From Euonymus europaeus (Eukaryota > Streptophyta > Magnoliopsida > Celastrales > Celastraceae), in NCBI GenBank assembly GCA_963580455.1, contig OY756957.1:29976501-30040500 (forward strand): DNA of 64,000 bases. Reading direction: 5' to 3'. The notes beneath the pieces were generated by a model. It was not told where the DNA came from. It saw nothing but the letters and a program-made list of their open reading frames with translations, and did not search any database. The position numbers and the translations under genes are program-made. Below are positions 1-11,940 of this stretch, in pieces. Position 1 is the stretch's first letter; each line of letters opens with the position of its first letter.

Positions 1-313
1 CCTAAATAACACGTATCAAGTGTTATGCTCCATTAACCTCAAATCTATTGCATTGTCATCATTTATATTTCACAATTTTACCTGATGCAACCTATTAAGT
101 ATCTTTAAAACGCTGATTAATTAATCCAAAACATGTGCCTTTTAATATTGCGTGCACAAAATATTTATTTTTTATAATTCAATTCATTTAACAGAGTATC
201 TATATATTAAATCTCACAGTAACTCATCAAATCCTTTTATGATATCAAAATTCTATATATAAAGCCCCTCTAAGATACATTGTCATTTGTATATTCATTA
301 TACATTCTTCACT
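1..313 (+). promoter_or_regulatory. Promoter/leader of the decayed ubiquitin-like gene (copy 1)
   Basis: AT-rich upstream region with a TATA box at about 254-262, some 55 bp before the ATG at 314. Bases 1-336 are repeated almost exactly at 21374-21717, including the TATA box, the ATG and the first codons. The repeat therefore covers a promoter plus the start of a reading frame. Its left edge lies outside the window. Confidence 0.55.
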
Positions 314-547
314 ATGGACATCATCTTTGAAACCCCAAGAGGTAACCAATTCTCCATTGAAATTGGTTACTTTGACAGTCTTTGAGATCAAAGAAAAGGT
401 TCAGAACAAGCCCTAGTATTCAATGGCAATGGTCTTCCTAACGAAGGAACCGTAGATTCTTGTGCATTATCATTCAATTCTCCCATTAAACTCATAAACA
501 AATCTATATTACGACTAACCAAGCTCTACTGGCCCTGTGATTGCTGA
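314..547 (+). pseudogene. Decayed ubiquitin-like gene
   Basis: The ATG at 314 opens a frame beginning MDIIFETPRGNQF, which matches the spacing of the first ubiquitin beta strands. A stop follows after about 22 codons. The adjacent frame then reads FEIKEKVQNK, resembling the ubiquitin helix, and the original frame resumes with LVFNGNGLPNEGTVDS, resembling the strand and loop around ubiquitin residues 43-58, before stopping at about 547. At least one frameshift or small deletion has destroyed the ORF and there is no RLRGG end. The best reading is a ubiquitin-fold relic. It lies 1 kb upstream of the ubiquitin-DUF4220 gene on the same strand. The homology is by eye and the sequence is strongly diverged. 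Confidence 0.6.
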
Positions 548-1561
548 AGGTGGGTCCGAGAATGCAGGAATTAAGCCAAATTCTTGAGTGAATGAAAGCA
601 TGCTCATGTTCAAAAGAAATAAATGATAGAATTTAGAAGTCCAAAACGTGTTATATCATCATCATCATCAAATCCTTTATCCCAAAAGTTTAGGGTTGGC
701 TACATGAGTATATGAGAAAATCAACGGGCCTCAATCATGTGTATTTGTTTTCTCGATTCATTTCTCAAGTAGACAAAATTCTCATTTAGACTCATGTTAA
801 TGGCAAAGTTTTACGCTGGCTATCAATCTACCGCCACTCTCTTCATTTATCCAGGCTTGGAACCTGCTGCAAGCGCAGGTGGAGTTATGTGTTATATGAT
901 GAAAAAAACAGTAAAATTTTAAGTTTTTCCGTCTGTCTAATTGCTATATTGATTGTGGGATGAGATCCAATTTGTTTTCTGGTAGTGAAAGATTGGATGG
1001 CCTTTAATACTTTGCTATTGGATTAATGCTTTGATGCAGACAATTAATTTATTCTTTTGCGTAAAATTTGATGATCTAGATTGATAAAAATAACTACAAC
1101 TTGCAAGCAAATATATATATATATATATATACACAGTTACACACACACACAGAGGACTCGGAAAGACTCTGCCTGGGTAAATGGTAGATCTACGATGCTG
1201 CCACAAAATTTCGACACCACCAATAAACTTGTCTCTTTGTTCAAGTCAGGGGATCATAACAAGAAATAAGACACTTATACTATACTAATTTTATTTGTGC
1301 TGTTCCTTGAATCTGTAACTAAGACTCAACACTTACCGAAGAGAACGGAGCAAAAGCCCAAGCCGGCCCGACGTGTCAATGATGAAAAAGAGGTTTATAG
1401 GTTTCTCAAGTGTCAAAAATATTTCTTTCAATGGTTTTTTTTAATACCGTAAGGTTCAGTGGACAAACACTATGCATAAGGTCCATAAATATCTGCATGA
1501 GAGCTCCATAGCATGGTCATCAAATTCCATTGTTCATCTTTTGCTCCATCTCTGATAAAGA
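548..1561. other. Intergenic: repeat-like segment, AT microsatellite, promoter of next gene
   Basis: 655-905 looks like a dispersed repeat: a TCATCATCATCA run is followed by a stretch resembling plant SINE-type repeats (TTTATCCCAAAAGTTTAGGG near 676, and a CTTGGAACC...GCAGGTGGAGTT end near 856-892). 1110-1131 is an (AT)n tract followed by (AC)n. 1480-1490 contains a TATAAATA-like box (CATAAATATC), plausible for the gene starting at 1562. No supported coding region. Confidence 0.4.
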
Positions 1562-3841
1562 ATGAAGATCGACATCCATTCTCTCACCGGAAAAAAATTC
1601 ACAGTTCAGGCTAGGAATAGCAACTTTATTGGCGATGTAAAGTTAATGATTTATGAAGAGGAAGGAATCCCACCATGGTTGATGAGGTTAGTCTCTTGTG
1701 GTGTGGGGCTTGAAGACTGGCGTTCCTTGGCCTACTATGGAATTGATGGAGGTCGTATTCATTACATTCCTCGCCTTCGTGGTGGGGGTGATGGGGTTGA
1801 ACTAGCTAAAATCGAAGCTTATGTGCTGTTGGCTCCACTCTTGCAAGCTTTTCTTGTTTTGTTCGGTTCATTTAGGCGTAGATTTCACAACTGGAAGTTC
1901 CAATTGTGTTTGTGGATGGCCTATGTTCTCTCCACATTTCTGATATCGTACACGACAGGTATGATGCTATCAGTTTCTTTCAGAAATGGATTATTTCCTT
2001 TATGGGGAGCATTGTTGTTAATCATGCTTGGAGGAACTGATTCCATGTGTGCATACAATATCGATGATAATGAGTCTGGAAAGATGTATAATTTGGATAT
2101 TCTACTTGGGTTGTTTTCAGTCATCTGGCTGCTTGCTATGTATAAGAATGTAATGTTGAAGCTGCCATTCTTTTTCTTTTTGCTTCTAATTGGGATTAAG
2201 TGTTGGGAGAGAGCTCAAACTTTTATGTCCGCTAGCAAAAGGTATGGTTTGGCCAAAAACGTAAAAGTGATTGCAGATTTCATGAACTATGAACACGAGT
2301 TAAGTAATGTTGCTGTAGAAAATCCTATTTCCATGGCAGGATACAATTATCTTGTGCGAGGAGAAGACACGAAAAGGGTGACAGTGGTTCCCCCGCGATA
2401 TGAAAAGCGTTTTGAGCTTACTGATGAAGTTGTTACAATCAGCAAGATCTGGCAGTGCGAAGGAAGTCTTTTCCATCCTGAAAGTGTGCAGAGAGACCTG
2501 GGGGAACCGCTCAAAGACATTTGCCTCTCTTTTGCATTATTCAAGCTTCTCTGCTGCAGATTTGCTGGATACGACTTGCCTGAGTATTCAGAAGAGAAGT
2601 CATATCGACTCATTCGTTTCGGGCTGCTTTCAGGTATTCGTACTGATTTTGAAAGACCTTTCAGAGTAATTGAGGTAGAACTTGCATTTCTTCATGATTT
2701 TTTCTACACAAAATACCCTACTATCTTTCGTAGTGGTCTGCCAAAATACAAGACTTTTGAGATCATCATTTTCATCACTGGCTGTTGGATGGCAATATCC
2801 AACCTTAAAGGCTATCAATCACCTGATGAATACTTGAGCCTTCCTACTGTTTTTGGTCAGACTTTTGAGGTTCTGGTGACCTTTACGGTTATAGTAGTGA
2901 TCATTTTCATCCAAACTGTGGAGCTTGTTTTCATTTTATTTTCAGATTGGACAAAGGTGATGTTAGTCTGTGATTATGTTCAGAACCCTAAATGGCAAAA
3001 CAACAAATTCATCGGAAGAGTGATAAAATTTATCTGCCACAGACGACTGTCAAAGCCATGGGAAAGAAAGCTTGGCCAGTACTCTCTTCTTGAATCTTTT
3101 GATCATGATCCTAACAAATTAATGTATAATTTCTTCACTGCTGCTTTTATTGATCTACCTCGGAAAGGTCAGGTAGAAAGTGATCGTATTGATTTGCCTA
3201 GTGAAGTGAAGAGGCAAATTTTAGTTTCTCTGGCGCTGTCTCGCTGCAAAGTATCGGAAGGGTTGAGCTCCTTGGGGCGACATGGAGGTTCAGATTTCTC
3301 ACTTGTTCATGATATCCTGGTATGGCATATAGCCACAAGTCTCTGCGAGATAGCATCATTAAAAGCAAATAGGAGAATAGGAAGGGAAAGGGACTTCCTT
3401 GTAGCAACTAGTTTATCCAAGTATTGTGCCTATTTGGTGGCATTTTGTCCAAGATTGATACCTAATCATGCTTATTCTACAGAATTTGTTTTTGACCAGG
3501 TAGTTTGTGAAGCTAGAGAGATTCTCAAAGGCCGCAAATCCTTGGAAAGCAGGTACCGGAAAATGATGCGATTCGCCGCTGGTGGTGGTCAGGGAGAGAC
3601 TATAATGAGAAGGGGTGCTGTGCTTGGGAAGCATTTGATAGAATCATTTGAACAGGAGTGGAGGAGATGGGAAGCATTGGCTGCAGTTTGGACAAAGAAG
3701 ATATTGTTTGTTGCAACATCAGATGATGAGACGGCCCATGCAGAACATCTAGCCAAGGGTGGGGAGTTTGTGACACACTTGTGGGCTTTGCTCTATCATG
3801 CAAGTGCAACCAAGCCAGACAAAGCAACTTGGAATCTTTGA
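1562..3841 (+). CDS. Ubiquitin-like/DUF4220-DUF594 membrane fusion protein, 759 aa
   Basis: Single-exon ORF. Residues 1-75 align almost gaplessly with ubiquitin: LTGK at 8-11, EEGIPP at 33-38, LEDWRSLAYYGI at 50-61, and RLRGG at 71-75, with one residue missing in the 60s. Of the ubiquitin lysines only those at 11 and 27 remain; positions 6, 29, 33, 48 and 63 are H, M, E, V and G. The rest is a plant DUF4220 protein: hydrophobic segments near 86-103, 114-137, 145-158, 178-193, 200-212, 398-413 and 434-460, and the family motif LGGTDSMCAYNIDDNE at 156-171. The C-terminal DUF594 signature HAEHLAKGGEFVTHLW lies near 725-740. The molecular function of DUF4220 proteins is unknown. The RLRGG-G junction resembles a deubiquitinase site, so the Ub part may be released (inference). 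The ATG at 1562 is chosen because it starts the ubiquitin fold exactly. Confidence 0.85.
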   Translation: MKIDIHSLTGKKFTVQARNSNFIGDVKLMIYEEEGIPPWLMRLVSCGVGLEDWRSLAYYGIDGGRIHYIPRLRGGGDGVELAKIEAYVLLAPLLQAFLVLFGSFRRRFHNWKFQLCLWMAYVLSTFLISYTTGMMLSVSFRNGLFPLWGALLLIMLGGTDSMCAYNIDDNESGKMYNLDILLGLFSVIWLLAMYKNVMLKLPFFFFLLLIGIKCWERAQTFMSASKRYGLAKNVKVIADFMNYEHELSNVAVENPISMAGYNYLVRGEDTKRVTVVPPRYEKRFELTDEVVTISKIWQCEGSLFHPESVQRDLGEPLKDICLSFALFKLLCCRFAGYDLPEYSEEKSYRLIRFGLLSGIRTDFERPFRVIEVELAFLHDFFYTKYPTIFRSGLPKYKTFEIIIFITGCWMAISNLKGYQSPDEYLSLPTVFGQTFEVLVTFTVIVVIIFIQTVELVFILFSDWTKVMLVCDYVQNPKWQNNKFIGRVIKFICHRRLSKPWERKLGQYSLLESFDHDPNKLMYNFFTAAFIDLPRKGQVESDRIDLPSEVKRQILVSLALSRCKVSEGLSSLGRHGGSDFSLVHDILVWHIATSLCEIASLKANRRIGRERDFLVATSLSKYCAYLVAFCPRLIPNHAYSTEFVFDQVVCEAREILKGRKSLESRYRKMMRFAAGGGQGETIMRRGAVLGKHLIESFEQEWRRWEALAAVWTKKILFVATSDDETAHAEHLAKGGEFVTHLWALLYHASATKPDKATWNL

Positions 3842-5018
3842 CGGAATGTTCTCTTTTTTTCTTTTTTTCTTTTTTTGAAACTTGACGGAATGTTCTCTGT
3901 TGTGCCTTGTTCAGGTGTTCTTGATTCTCCACCATGATTTGGGAACATTGTTGAGTCTCCTTTAGTTTATCATTAAGAATAATTCAGCATAGAGATGAAT
4001 GTTTGTCGCAGCCTTATAACGCTTAGAATCTCCAATACCCAAGTATCAGTTTGGAATGCTTGTCTAGAAAATAACGTCCATTACTCCATTCAAAGACTCT
4101 TAACCAATTCTGGGGATGACTAGGGGTGGGGAAAAAATCGGCATCTTACGAAATATTTTTATGTTCTAATCTGAATTGGTTTGGATTTTTGGCATAATTA
4201 CTTATCATATACAGTTTAATTTAAATCCAAAAGTAAATCAAATAGTTATTCAATTAGGGTAACAGTTTCGACAACTAAATGAAACAAATCAAATAGTTAT
4301 TCAACTAAATTTTTGTGTTTGAATCCGAATTTCCCTTATGACTTGCGTTCAAGTTTTGTTTAATCTGAATGGCACAAATCAATCATATGTATCTGATATA
4401 CTTTTGCCGCCGTAGGGCTAATTACAAAATACCTGTCCTTCTTCGGTGGGGATGCGAAGGTGACCTTCCAAGAAATCAAGCACTCAAATTAGAATCTTTT
4501 TTTTTCTTACTTGTTTTTATGTGGTCTAGATGATTAGCCCTCTACAACTTTAAAAGAAAAAACAAATAACAAAAGTTCCAAAAGAGGAGTCACTCCCTCC
4601 ACCAACGTTAAAAACAAAGCCCACTTGCATTGGAAAAAAAAACCAATGGGCCCCAGCGAGCGATGATACTTTGGCCCGCTCGTTGAATGCAGCAAAAACG
4701 AGTAAACGACGATAAACTTGCCTTCCGCGTCCGAGAAACGTAGTCCCTACGCGAGCGTAACGGCCCCGTCAAATATGTGGGCCTTTTCAAGATGATTTGC
4801 CTTGCACGCTCAAGTTGATGCAATGATGCGAGGGAAACGGTCACCTACACCGTCAGATCAAAACCGGGATTTAACGTCATTAACCCAAAAAGACTGGTTT
4901 TCCAACCTCCCCGTGTCAACAACGAATTACAACAGAGCTTGAACACGCGTCGCCAATTCATTTGTTCTCCTAGTCACGGCACCTCCGTTACCGTGACCAA
5001 TTAGGCCATCTTATTTGC
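3842..5018. other. Intergenic between Ub-DUF4220 and polyubiquitin genes
   Basis: Begins with the 3'UTR of the fusion gene, including two CTTTTTTTCT tracts near 3853-3876 and a repeated GACGGAATGTTCTCT (3840-3854 and 3884-3898). 4130-4500 is AT-rich with repeated TCAAATAGTTATTCAA motifs. 4600-5018 is GC-richer promoter DNA for the polyubiquitin gene. No coding region supported on either strand. Confidence 0.5.
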
Positions 5019-5107
5019 TATAAATCAAGCCTCAGGAGCCCTTTCTGCTCCATTGTTCAGATCTTTATCATATCGTTTGCAAAAGTAAACTTCACAAATC
5101 CCTCAAG
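5019..5107 (+). promoter_or_regulatory. Polyubiquitin TATA box and first noncoding exon
   Basis: A TATA box (CTATAAATC) lies at 5019-5027. The expected transcription start is about 30 bp downstream, and the noncoding first exon ends at 5107 with a CAAG|GTCAGT splice donor. This layout, a short 5'UTR exon followed by an intron ending at the ATG, is standard for plant polyubiquitin genes and often raises expression. Confidence 0.6.
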
Positions 5108-6303
<1,196 letters not shown>

Positions 6304-7170
6304 ATCATTTCGTGGTGTCTGGGTGTTTATGGTTCTACTTTTACTTTATGTTTTAGTGTATCTAAATGTTTTCATGGTTACATGAGAGTTCGAATGTCTC
6401 TTCTTTTATGAAATTTAGCTTGACTGTTGGAAAGGGCTGTCGTCCTTAAAAAACCTGGTTTGTTTATCTAATTGTTTACCTTTCAACTCATTTTGTCTTT
6501 CTGGATTTTAACAGCCTTTCTCCGTACTTGGTTGTGCTTTTTTTGTATGTTTGTGTAATTTGGAGATGTTATTTTGGAACTTCTTCCTTCCCATCAAAAG
6601 TTACAAACTGAATTAGGAATTTAGGATGAATCTACAAATACTGGTTATTTCAACTAATGGTCCTCCCTCCTTGTGGTCTGTTACGGCGTTCAAGGTGAGA
6701 GCGTTCAATTTACACACACGGCCGTGTAGACTGAAGTCTATCTTAAGGGAGTCTATCTTAAGAAGGCGTAAACTAGCGAAGTCGCCATGAGTGGCTCGGC
6801 GTTCCACTCAAAAAAAAAACTCGTTCGTATTAGACTCAATTCATGCTTAAATTTGATTTTAAAGTTTGATTCATAAAAGAGCTGAGCTTGATCATCATCA
6901 AGTTCGAACGAGCCTTTTGAGCTAGCTTGTTGCCTCGGTAAATTATGATCAATTCAATTTCTTCAGATTATGCATTGTGGGATGCCGAGAATTCGAATGG
7001 ACGAGTAAAATATGCCAATTCCAAATGGCCATTGGCTTAGTCTCATACAACTTATCTAGAACAAGAAACTAATAAAATGTAGCCCCAAGACATCTGAGCT
7101 AGTGATAACCAGCTTGGGAAAAGTAGGTTCTTTAATCGGAAGATTCAAGTTTGACCCCTGTCTCTACTCA
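6304..7170. other. Polyubiquitin 3'UTR and intergenic DNA
   Basis: The T-rich 3'UTR of the polyubiquitin gene runs to roughly 6550. The remainder is plain intergenic sequence with no supported gene. Confidence 0.4.
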
Positions 7171-7643
7171 CATAACATGCGATTAACATTCTATCCGCAT
7201 ATCGACGAACGGTTCTTCGATCTCAAACTAACCCGAGAAATTAAACTCTTTATCGATATACAGAAAACTAAAAATGAGGAAGACTATGGTACTGTTGATA
7301 TTCGAAGTAGAATAAACCAATCACACATAACATAACATGCGATTAACATTCTATCCGCATATCGACGAACGGTTCTTCGATCCCAAACTAACCCGAGAAA
7401 TTAAAGTCTTTATCGATATACAGAAAACTAAAAATGAGTAAGACTATGGTACTGTTGATATTCGAAGTAGAATAAACCAATCACACATAACATAACATGC
7501 GATTAACATTCTATCTGCATATCGACGAACGGTTCTTCGATCCCAAACTAACTCGAGAAATTAAACTCTTTATCGATATACAGAAAACTAAAAATGAGGA
7601 AGACTGATACTGTTGATATTCGAAGTAGAATAAACCAATCACT
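7171..7643 (+). repeat. 160-bp tandem repeat, about three copies
   Basis: A unit beginning CATAACATGCGATTAACATT recurs at 7171, 7331 and 7491, an exact 160-bp period, with only a few substitutions and a small deletion in the third copy. A 77-codon ORF over the first copy is broken in the others, so the repeat is not under coding constraint. It is a minisatellite-scale tandem amplification of unknown origin. Confidence 0.9.
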
Positions 7644-8040
7644 CAACCATCAAGAGAATAGGACAAAGACAAGAACATCATATATGTTTATGTGATAATG
7701 TTTCAAAAATCAATGCTATATTATTATTCCAACAATGTTGTTAATCTCAGCAAATCCACCTATGGCCCTACCCGAAATGCACAATGACATGTTCAAAAAT
7801 GATTTCCAGAATATTTTTCTTCAATTCTTGTTGGTTATCCAAACATTTTGGAATTAAAAAGGATTTTTATAACCGTCAAACCTCAAACAGTCATAATCGA
7901 CATAGAAATCTCAATCATCTCATAATAAGCTTCGAGAATTATCCTCTATTCCTGGTCGAGGTTTTCATCCCAATGAATGACCTACAACAGAAAATAGAGT
8001 CACAATAAGTAAATAAATTCCATTTCTTTCTTAATTTTAT

Positions 8041-9460
8041 ATTAAGCAATAGTGCAGCTTCCGTCTCGGTTCAGCTTCTTTCCTTAGGGACTTCTAGGGT
8101 CAAAATGAACACCAGTTCTTCATGCCGCGCCTCGAGTTTCAGCTGGTGCCTTCCGAGTTCAGGCTTTGTTAAATTGAACTTTGATGCAACTATTGACCAA
8201 AACGTTTTTGGTTTTGGATGTGTATTACGTGATGAATGTGGTTTGCCTCTGTTCAGCTTCTTCGATTGGTGCCTTGTGGCTCTTCCGCCCGCATTGGCTG
8301 AGGCTTATGCGGCTCTTCATGATTTACGTCTAGCCATTCACTTGGGTTCCAATCCATCCACTTTGATATGGCAAAACTGGTCCATCCAATAAGATTGTGA
8401 CACGTGTATAATGTCCACCTCGGATGGTCGGCTTCACGCCTTGATAGACCGACCAGACCTGGAGTATTATAGTGGTCGGTCGGTCGGTCTACTTTGGTTT
8501 TACTAGGCCCGCCTAGGCCGGTGGTTAGTTCGGTCGGTCTTCCTTTACAGATCGGTTCGGCCTTCAACCATGAGTTGGTGATGGTGTCACTGGGCACATA
8601 GGTCGGTCGGTCATCCTCAGGCAAGTGGATGGTCGGTCGGCCATTGCCGGATCCAAATTAGATCCATTCTTTAAGGAGTCCTAATCCTACAAGGAGTAGA
8701 GACCCAAAAGGCCTACAACTCCGACAAATGCGTTCGGATAATGAAGAGAGGAGTTTCATTCCTAATAGAATAAGAACTCTGTAAATCTCTATAAAAGGAG
8801 GCTTACGCATCAGGTAAATTTTTACGTCACAACTAGCATTACTATTGCTTAAGTTGAGAGAGCTCTCAGAGACCGAGCCCTCCCAACCGAGAATTACCTA
8901 ACTGACTTGAGCGTCGGAGCGGGCCCCCCCCGAACTAACTCGGGGTCCCTCTTAGCTTACGTTTGCTGACTGTGCAGGACATCCAGCTCAGCAATTTGGA
9001 GTCTGACCTGACTGATTGGTGTCCAGCTAGGACGGACAGTTTTTGGCATCATCACACTTAGAAGACGATTCTGCTAACATCATTCGTGTTGTTGGTGAGG
9101 CTGCTGATTCTTCCAACCTTTCAAACTGAGGTTTTATGTCAAAGGAAGTAAATATGTTGTTGCAAACAGTTTTATCTTGGAATACCTCTTTTGTTCTTGG
9201 GAGTTCAATCAAGTTGCTCATTTCTTGGCAAGTCTGGCTTGACTTTACGTTCTCAAAGTCTCTGCCATGAGGCTCCCTCTCCAGCTCTAGCTAGTTTTAT
9301 TGAGCATGATCGGGTTTTAGCAATAAACAATAATTAGCATATGTCTTCTTCCTTGTTCTAATTTTTTTCATTGCTCTATTTCTTTGTACTTGCTTCATCC
9401 TCCTTATGGAGGAGAAGGTTTCCACCTTTGGTGGGTTGGATTAATCCTTTTACATTATAA
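8041..9460 (+). pseudogene. LINE-type RNase H (RVT_3) relic, split by a solo LTR
   Basis: 8160-8345 encodes a plant RNase H-like start (FVKLNFDATIDQNVFGFGCV, then AEAYAALHDLRLAI). It is interrupted at 8364 and resumes after 9059 with LEDDSANIIRVV and, in another frame, the conserved C-terminal EFNQVAHFLASLA. Stops and frameshifts occur in the second half. A T-rich tail with TCATCCTCCTTATGGAGGAG near 9396 resembles the 3' end of plant LINEs. This is the degraded 3' part of a non-LTR retrotransposon, or a stand-alone RNase H-like gene of the same family. Confidence 0.65.
8364..9054 (+). mobile_element. Solo LTR (691 bp) with 5-bp target duplication
   Basis: The element starts TGATATGG and ends GCATCATCA, so it opens TGAT and closes ATCA as LTRs do. 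It is flanked by the direct repeat CACTT at 8359-8363 and 9055-9059. It contains a TATAAAAGG box near 8792 and many GGTCGGTCGG motifs at 8475-8640, but no coding or internal retrotransposon sequence. It splits the RNase H relic. Removing it and one CACTT rejoins the relic, though the two halves are not in one frame. Confidence 0.8.
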
Positions 9461-9503
9461 TTTTGATAAGCCGAGTAAATCTATAGGAAACTTATATTAC
9501 ACA

Positions 9504-10319
9504 TATCCTCAAGGATCTCAATTATACATTAAAAAAATGCAACAGTTCGTTAAATATACATTTCGTTGACAATTTTTTTTTTTTTTTAGAAAAAAAGAAT
9601 GCTTGACAAGATAAAAGGAGAAGAGTTGTGGATAATAAAATTGGATACAATAAGTTATAACTTGAACAAGCTTGAAAGCATATGCAATTGCCCTTATAGT
9701 GATTGCTTCTGTGGCTCAGGTGAAGTGATTGCTTCTGTGGCTCAGGTGAGCCTAATCTTTTGGATTCTATGTAAGGGATGGCATATGAAGGAATGGACAC
9801 TAACAGAGCAGATAATGTCTCGTATTCCCAAAGATGCTTTTCGCGAGACCGGGAAACCATCAAGGAGGAGCAAAAAGGATGGCGGAGCAGTCATTTTCAC
9901 AGGAGATGGACTCCCTAAAAACAATAGAGAAGATCCTACCAGAGACGATTTTGTGGCTTGTGGTGGTGGATAGCAAGCCAAAATCCTGCATAAATTTTCG
10001 TTGCTTTTTGTTATGTTTTGTGAACATTTCTTACTTTTCTTTTTCGGCACTGGACGGGACTTGGTGTCGTAATTTTCACTTATTCTTGTAATAACAATGT
10101 TGTTAAACAATCTAAAAGCCCAACACTCAAATCTGACTATCTGAGATAGCCCAAGCTATAAAGCCCAGTACCGGGAACCCATCACAAGGTCAGGTCTTGG
10201 GCCAACATTTCCCAGTATATTACTCTTAAAACATGGCCCAACATTCAAATCTGAAGATAGATGTATCTAAGCTAAGGGCCTAAGGCTAAGCCGACAAGCA
10301 AAGCCCAACAACAGTAACA
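9504..10319 (+). repeat. Duplicated block A, copy 1
   Basis: This segment recurs at 25440-26882. Matching starts at TCCTCAAGGATC and continues through GATGCTTTTCGCGAGACC and AGCAAGCCAAAATCCTGC to AAGCCCAACAAC. Copy 2 has about 700 bp of extra SINE, microsatellite and MITE-like sequence in place of copy-1 bases ~9861-9957. Copy 1 has its own internal 24-bp tandem duplication near 9700-9750. ORFs of 110-124 codons here are not conserved between copies and are probably not genes. Confidence 0.75.
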
Positions 10320-10967
10320 CCTTCTATAACAGATATTCATAATAGATTCTCTTAATTTCAGTAAAAATATATTTTTTTCATTGATTTATAATTTTTAAAA
10401 TAATAACAGCAGATATCAAATACTCTAAATTATTTTTTAAATTATTTTTTATATAATTAAATTCAATCTATTTTATTATTATTATAATATCAAATCTATA
10501 TCGATCAATTGACATTAATATTACTAATTTAAAAGTAATTATATTAAAAGTATATTTTTAATATAATTAATATTTTTATCAGTATTATTTTGTATCTAAA
10601 AAGATAAAATCATTTTTATCAACATCAGTATAATTAATAAATTAAAAATATTTTTCATATATTGTAAGAAAATGAAATAAAAAAAAAACAAAAATATGTA
10701 TGGAGTTTCTATAGTTTAAAAAAAGCAGTGAGTAGGACAAATAGAATGCAAACAAAATCCAATCCTCAGCAAACAAAAAATTTTATTCAAAATAATCAAT
10801 TGCGTAATTACAGCATTACGCAAACAGTTCAGTGCGATTGTAGCTGAGCAATTAAAACCAGTATATTGTGCAGTATCTGATGTGCGGTTTAACTCTCAAT
10901 AAAAGATAAAAGTTTTAGTTTAATTTAGAGTCCTGCACTCACATCGAGTGTCTAATGTGGGGTGGTC
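10320..10967. mobile_element. Unclassified AT-rich insertion with TAACA duplication
   Basis: In copy 2 (around 26872-26890) the flanking sequences are contiguous through a single TAACA. In copy 1 they are separated by 648 bp flanked by TAACA at 10315-10319 and 10968-10972. This is a paralogous empty site and shows that the segment inserted after duplication. It is very AT-rich at 10340-10700, has no clear terminal inverted repeats and does not start TG, so the class is undetermined. Confidence 0.6.
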
Positions 10968-11060
10968 TAACAATTGCAGCTTGAGGTCGACATGTATATA
11001 AAAATAATTCCTTTCCACAAGAACATTTTTATGTAAACAACATTCAGTGTTTCTTCCATT

Positions 11061-11940
11061 TCCTCTCATACTACTACTAGTGTTTGTTCCTCGCAGTTCT
11101 CCATTTAAAACCAACAGTAGATAAGAACTGAATTAGTAGCACTATTTCAAAATTGAGATTCTAGGCATAAGAAAACTAGTGGCTAGAGAAATTCATCCTG
11201 GAGGGTGCCCGTAGCTCAGGCTTGCTTTTCTAGGCGTGAGAGCTAGCAAACGGAAAGAGAGGATCACACTAGTTGATCAAGACACGAGAGATAGCAGCTT
11301 GCTTTTCTAGGTCTTAAATTGGTCTTTAAGTTGCAGGTGTAAACCTTATACTTTTCTTTAAAAGGAAAAAATCCTGGTTATTTTCACTTTTTCTGTGTTA
11401 TTTCGGAAGATTTTGGTAGTTCTGTACTGAATGTACCATGGCGTTAGCCTATCTAACAAGGGACCGTCTTTTGCTCGTTAGAGCTTTAGAAGGCACTCTT
11501 CTTTTCTGATTTCCCTAAAATATTTATATGCTCTTATGGTTGTTCCCCAATCCCCATCTGCCACAAATGGATTTTAGTTCTTTCCAACAAATTCTACAAG
11601 CAAAGCAATATATTCAACAAATTTGGAAGTACAAAATGAAAAAATCTCTCAATGAGAAGAACAACAAACCAAAAAACTAAACTAATGTATGGGTAGTAAC
11701 TTCTCATGCTAGAAAACATGCTACTCGTGTCTCTGCATGTCAGATGAATATATATGCCCCCGTCACTCTGGTGGTGCATATGTTAATCCTGGCATATTCG
11801 CTATCTCTTGTGATGTAGATGTAGATCCAGGCATATTCGCCTTCTCTTGTGGTGTAGATGTTGAACCTACCAAATCAAACATCTTTACTACTGTCATTGC
11901 TAGCTTTCTCGTTGCAACCGAAATGTCCAAATCTTGATCT
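11061..11940. repeat. Duplicated block C, copy 1
   Basis: Nearly identical to 22607-23490, from CTCTCATACTACTACTAGTG to the STSTPQE-like coding relic. On the - strand 11750-11930 encodes a decayed repeat of the form GSTSTPQE..ANMPG, read better in the copy at 23209-23676. Around 11940-12030 a short piece continues in the opposite orientation, so a small inversion has occurred. No intact ORF. Confidence 0.75.

Noticed and set aside
4130..4500. hAT-like element starting at CTAGGGGTGGG
   Set aside because: Only one end resembles a hAT terminus; no matching second end or 8-bp duplication found.
7102..7643. Tandem repeats as a CRISPR-like array
   Set aside because: Units are contiguous 160-bp copies with no spacers, in a plant nuclear genome.
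9599..10110. ORFs of 113-124 codons in block A
   Set aside because: Not maintained in the second copy at 25440-26882 and overlapping on both strands.
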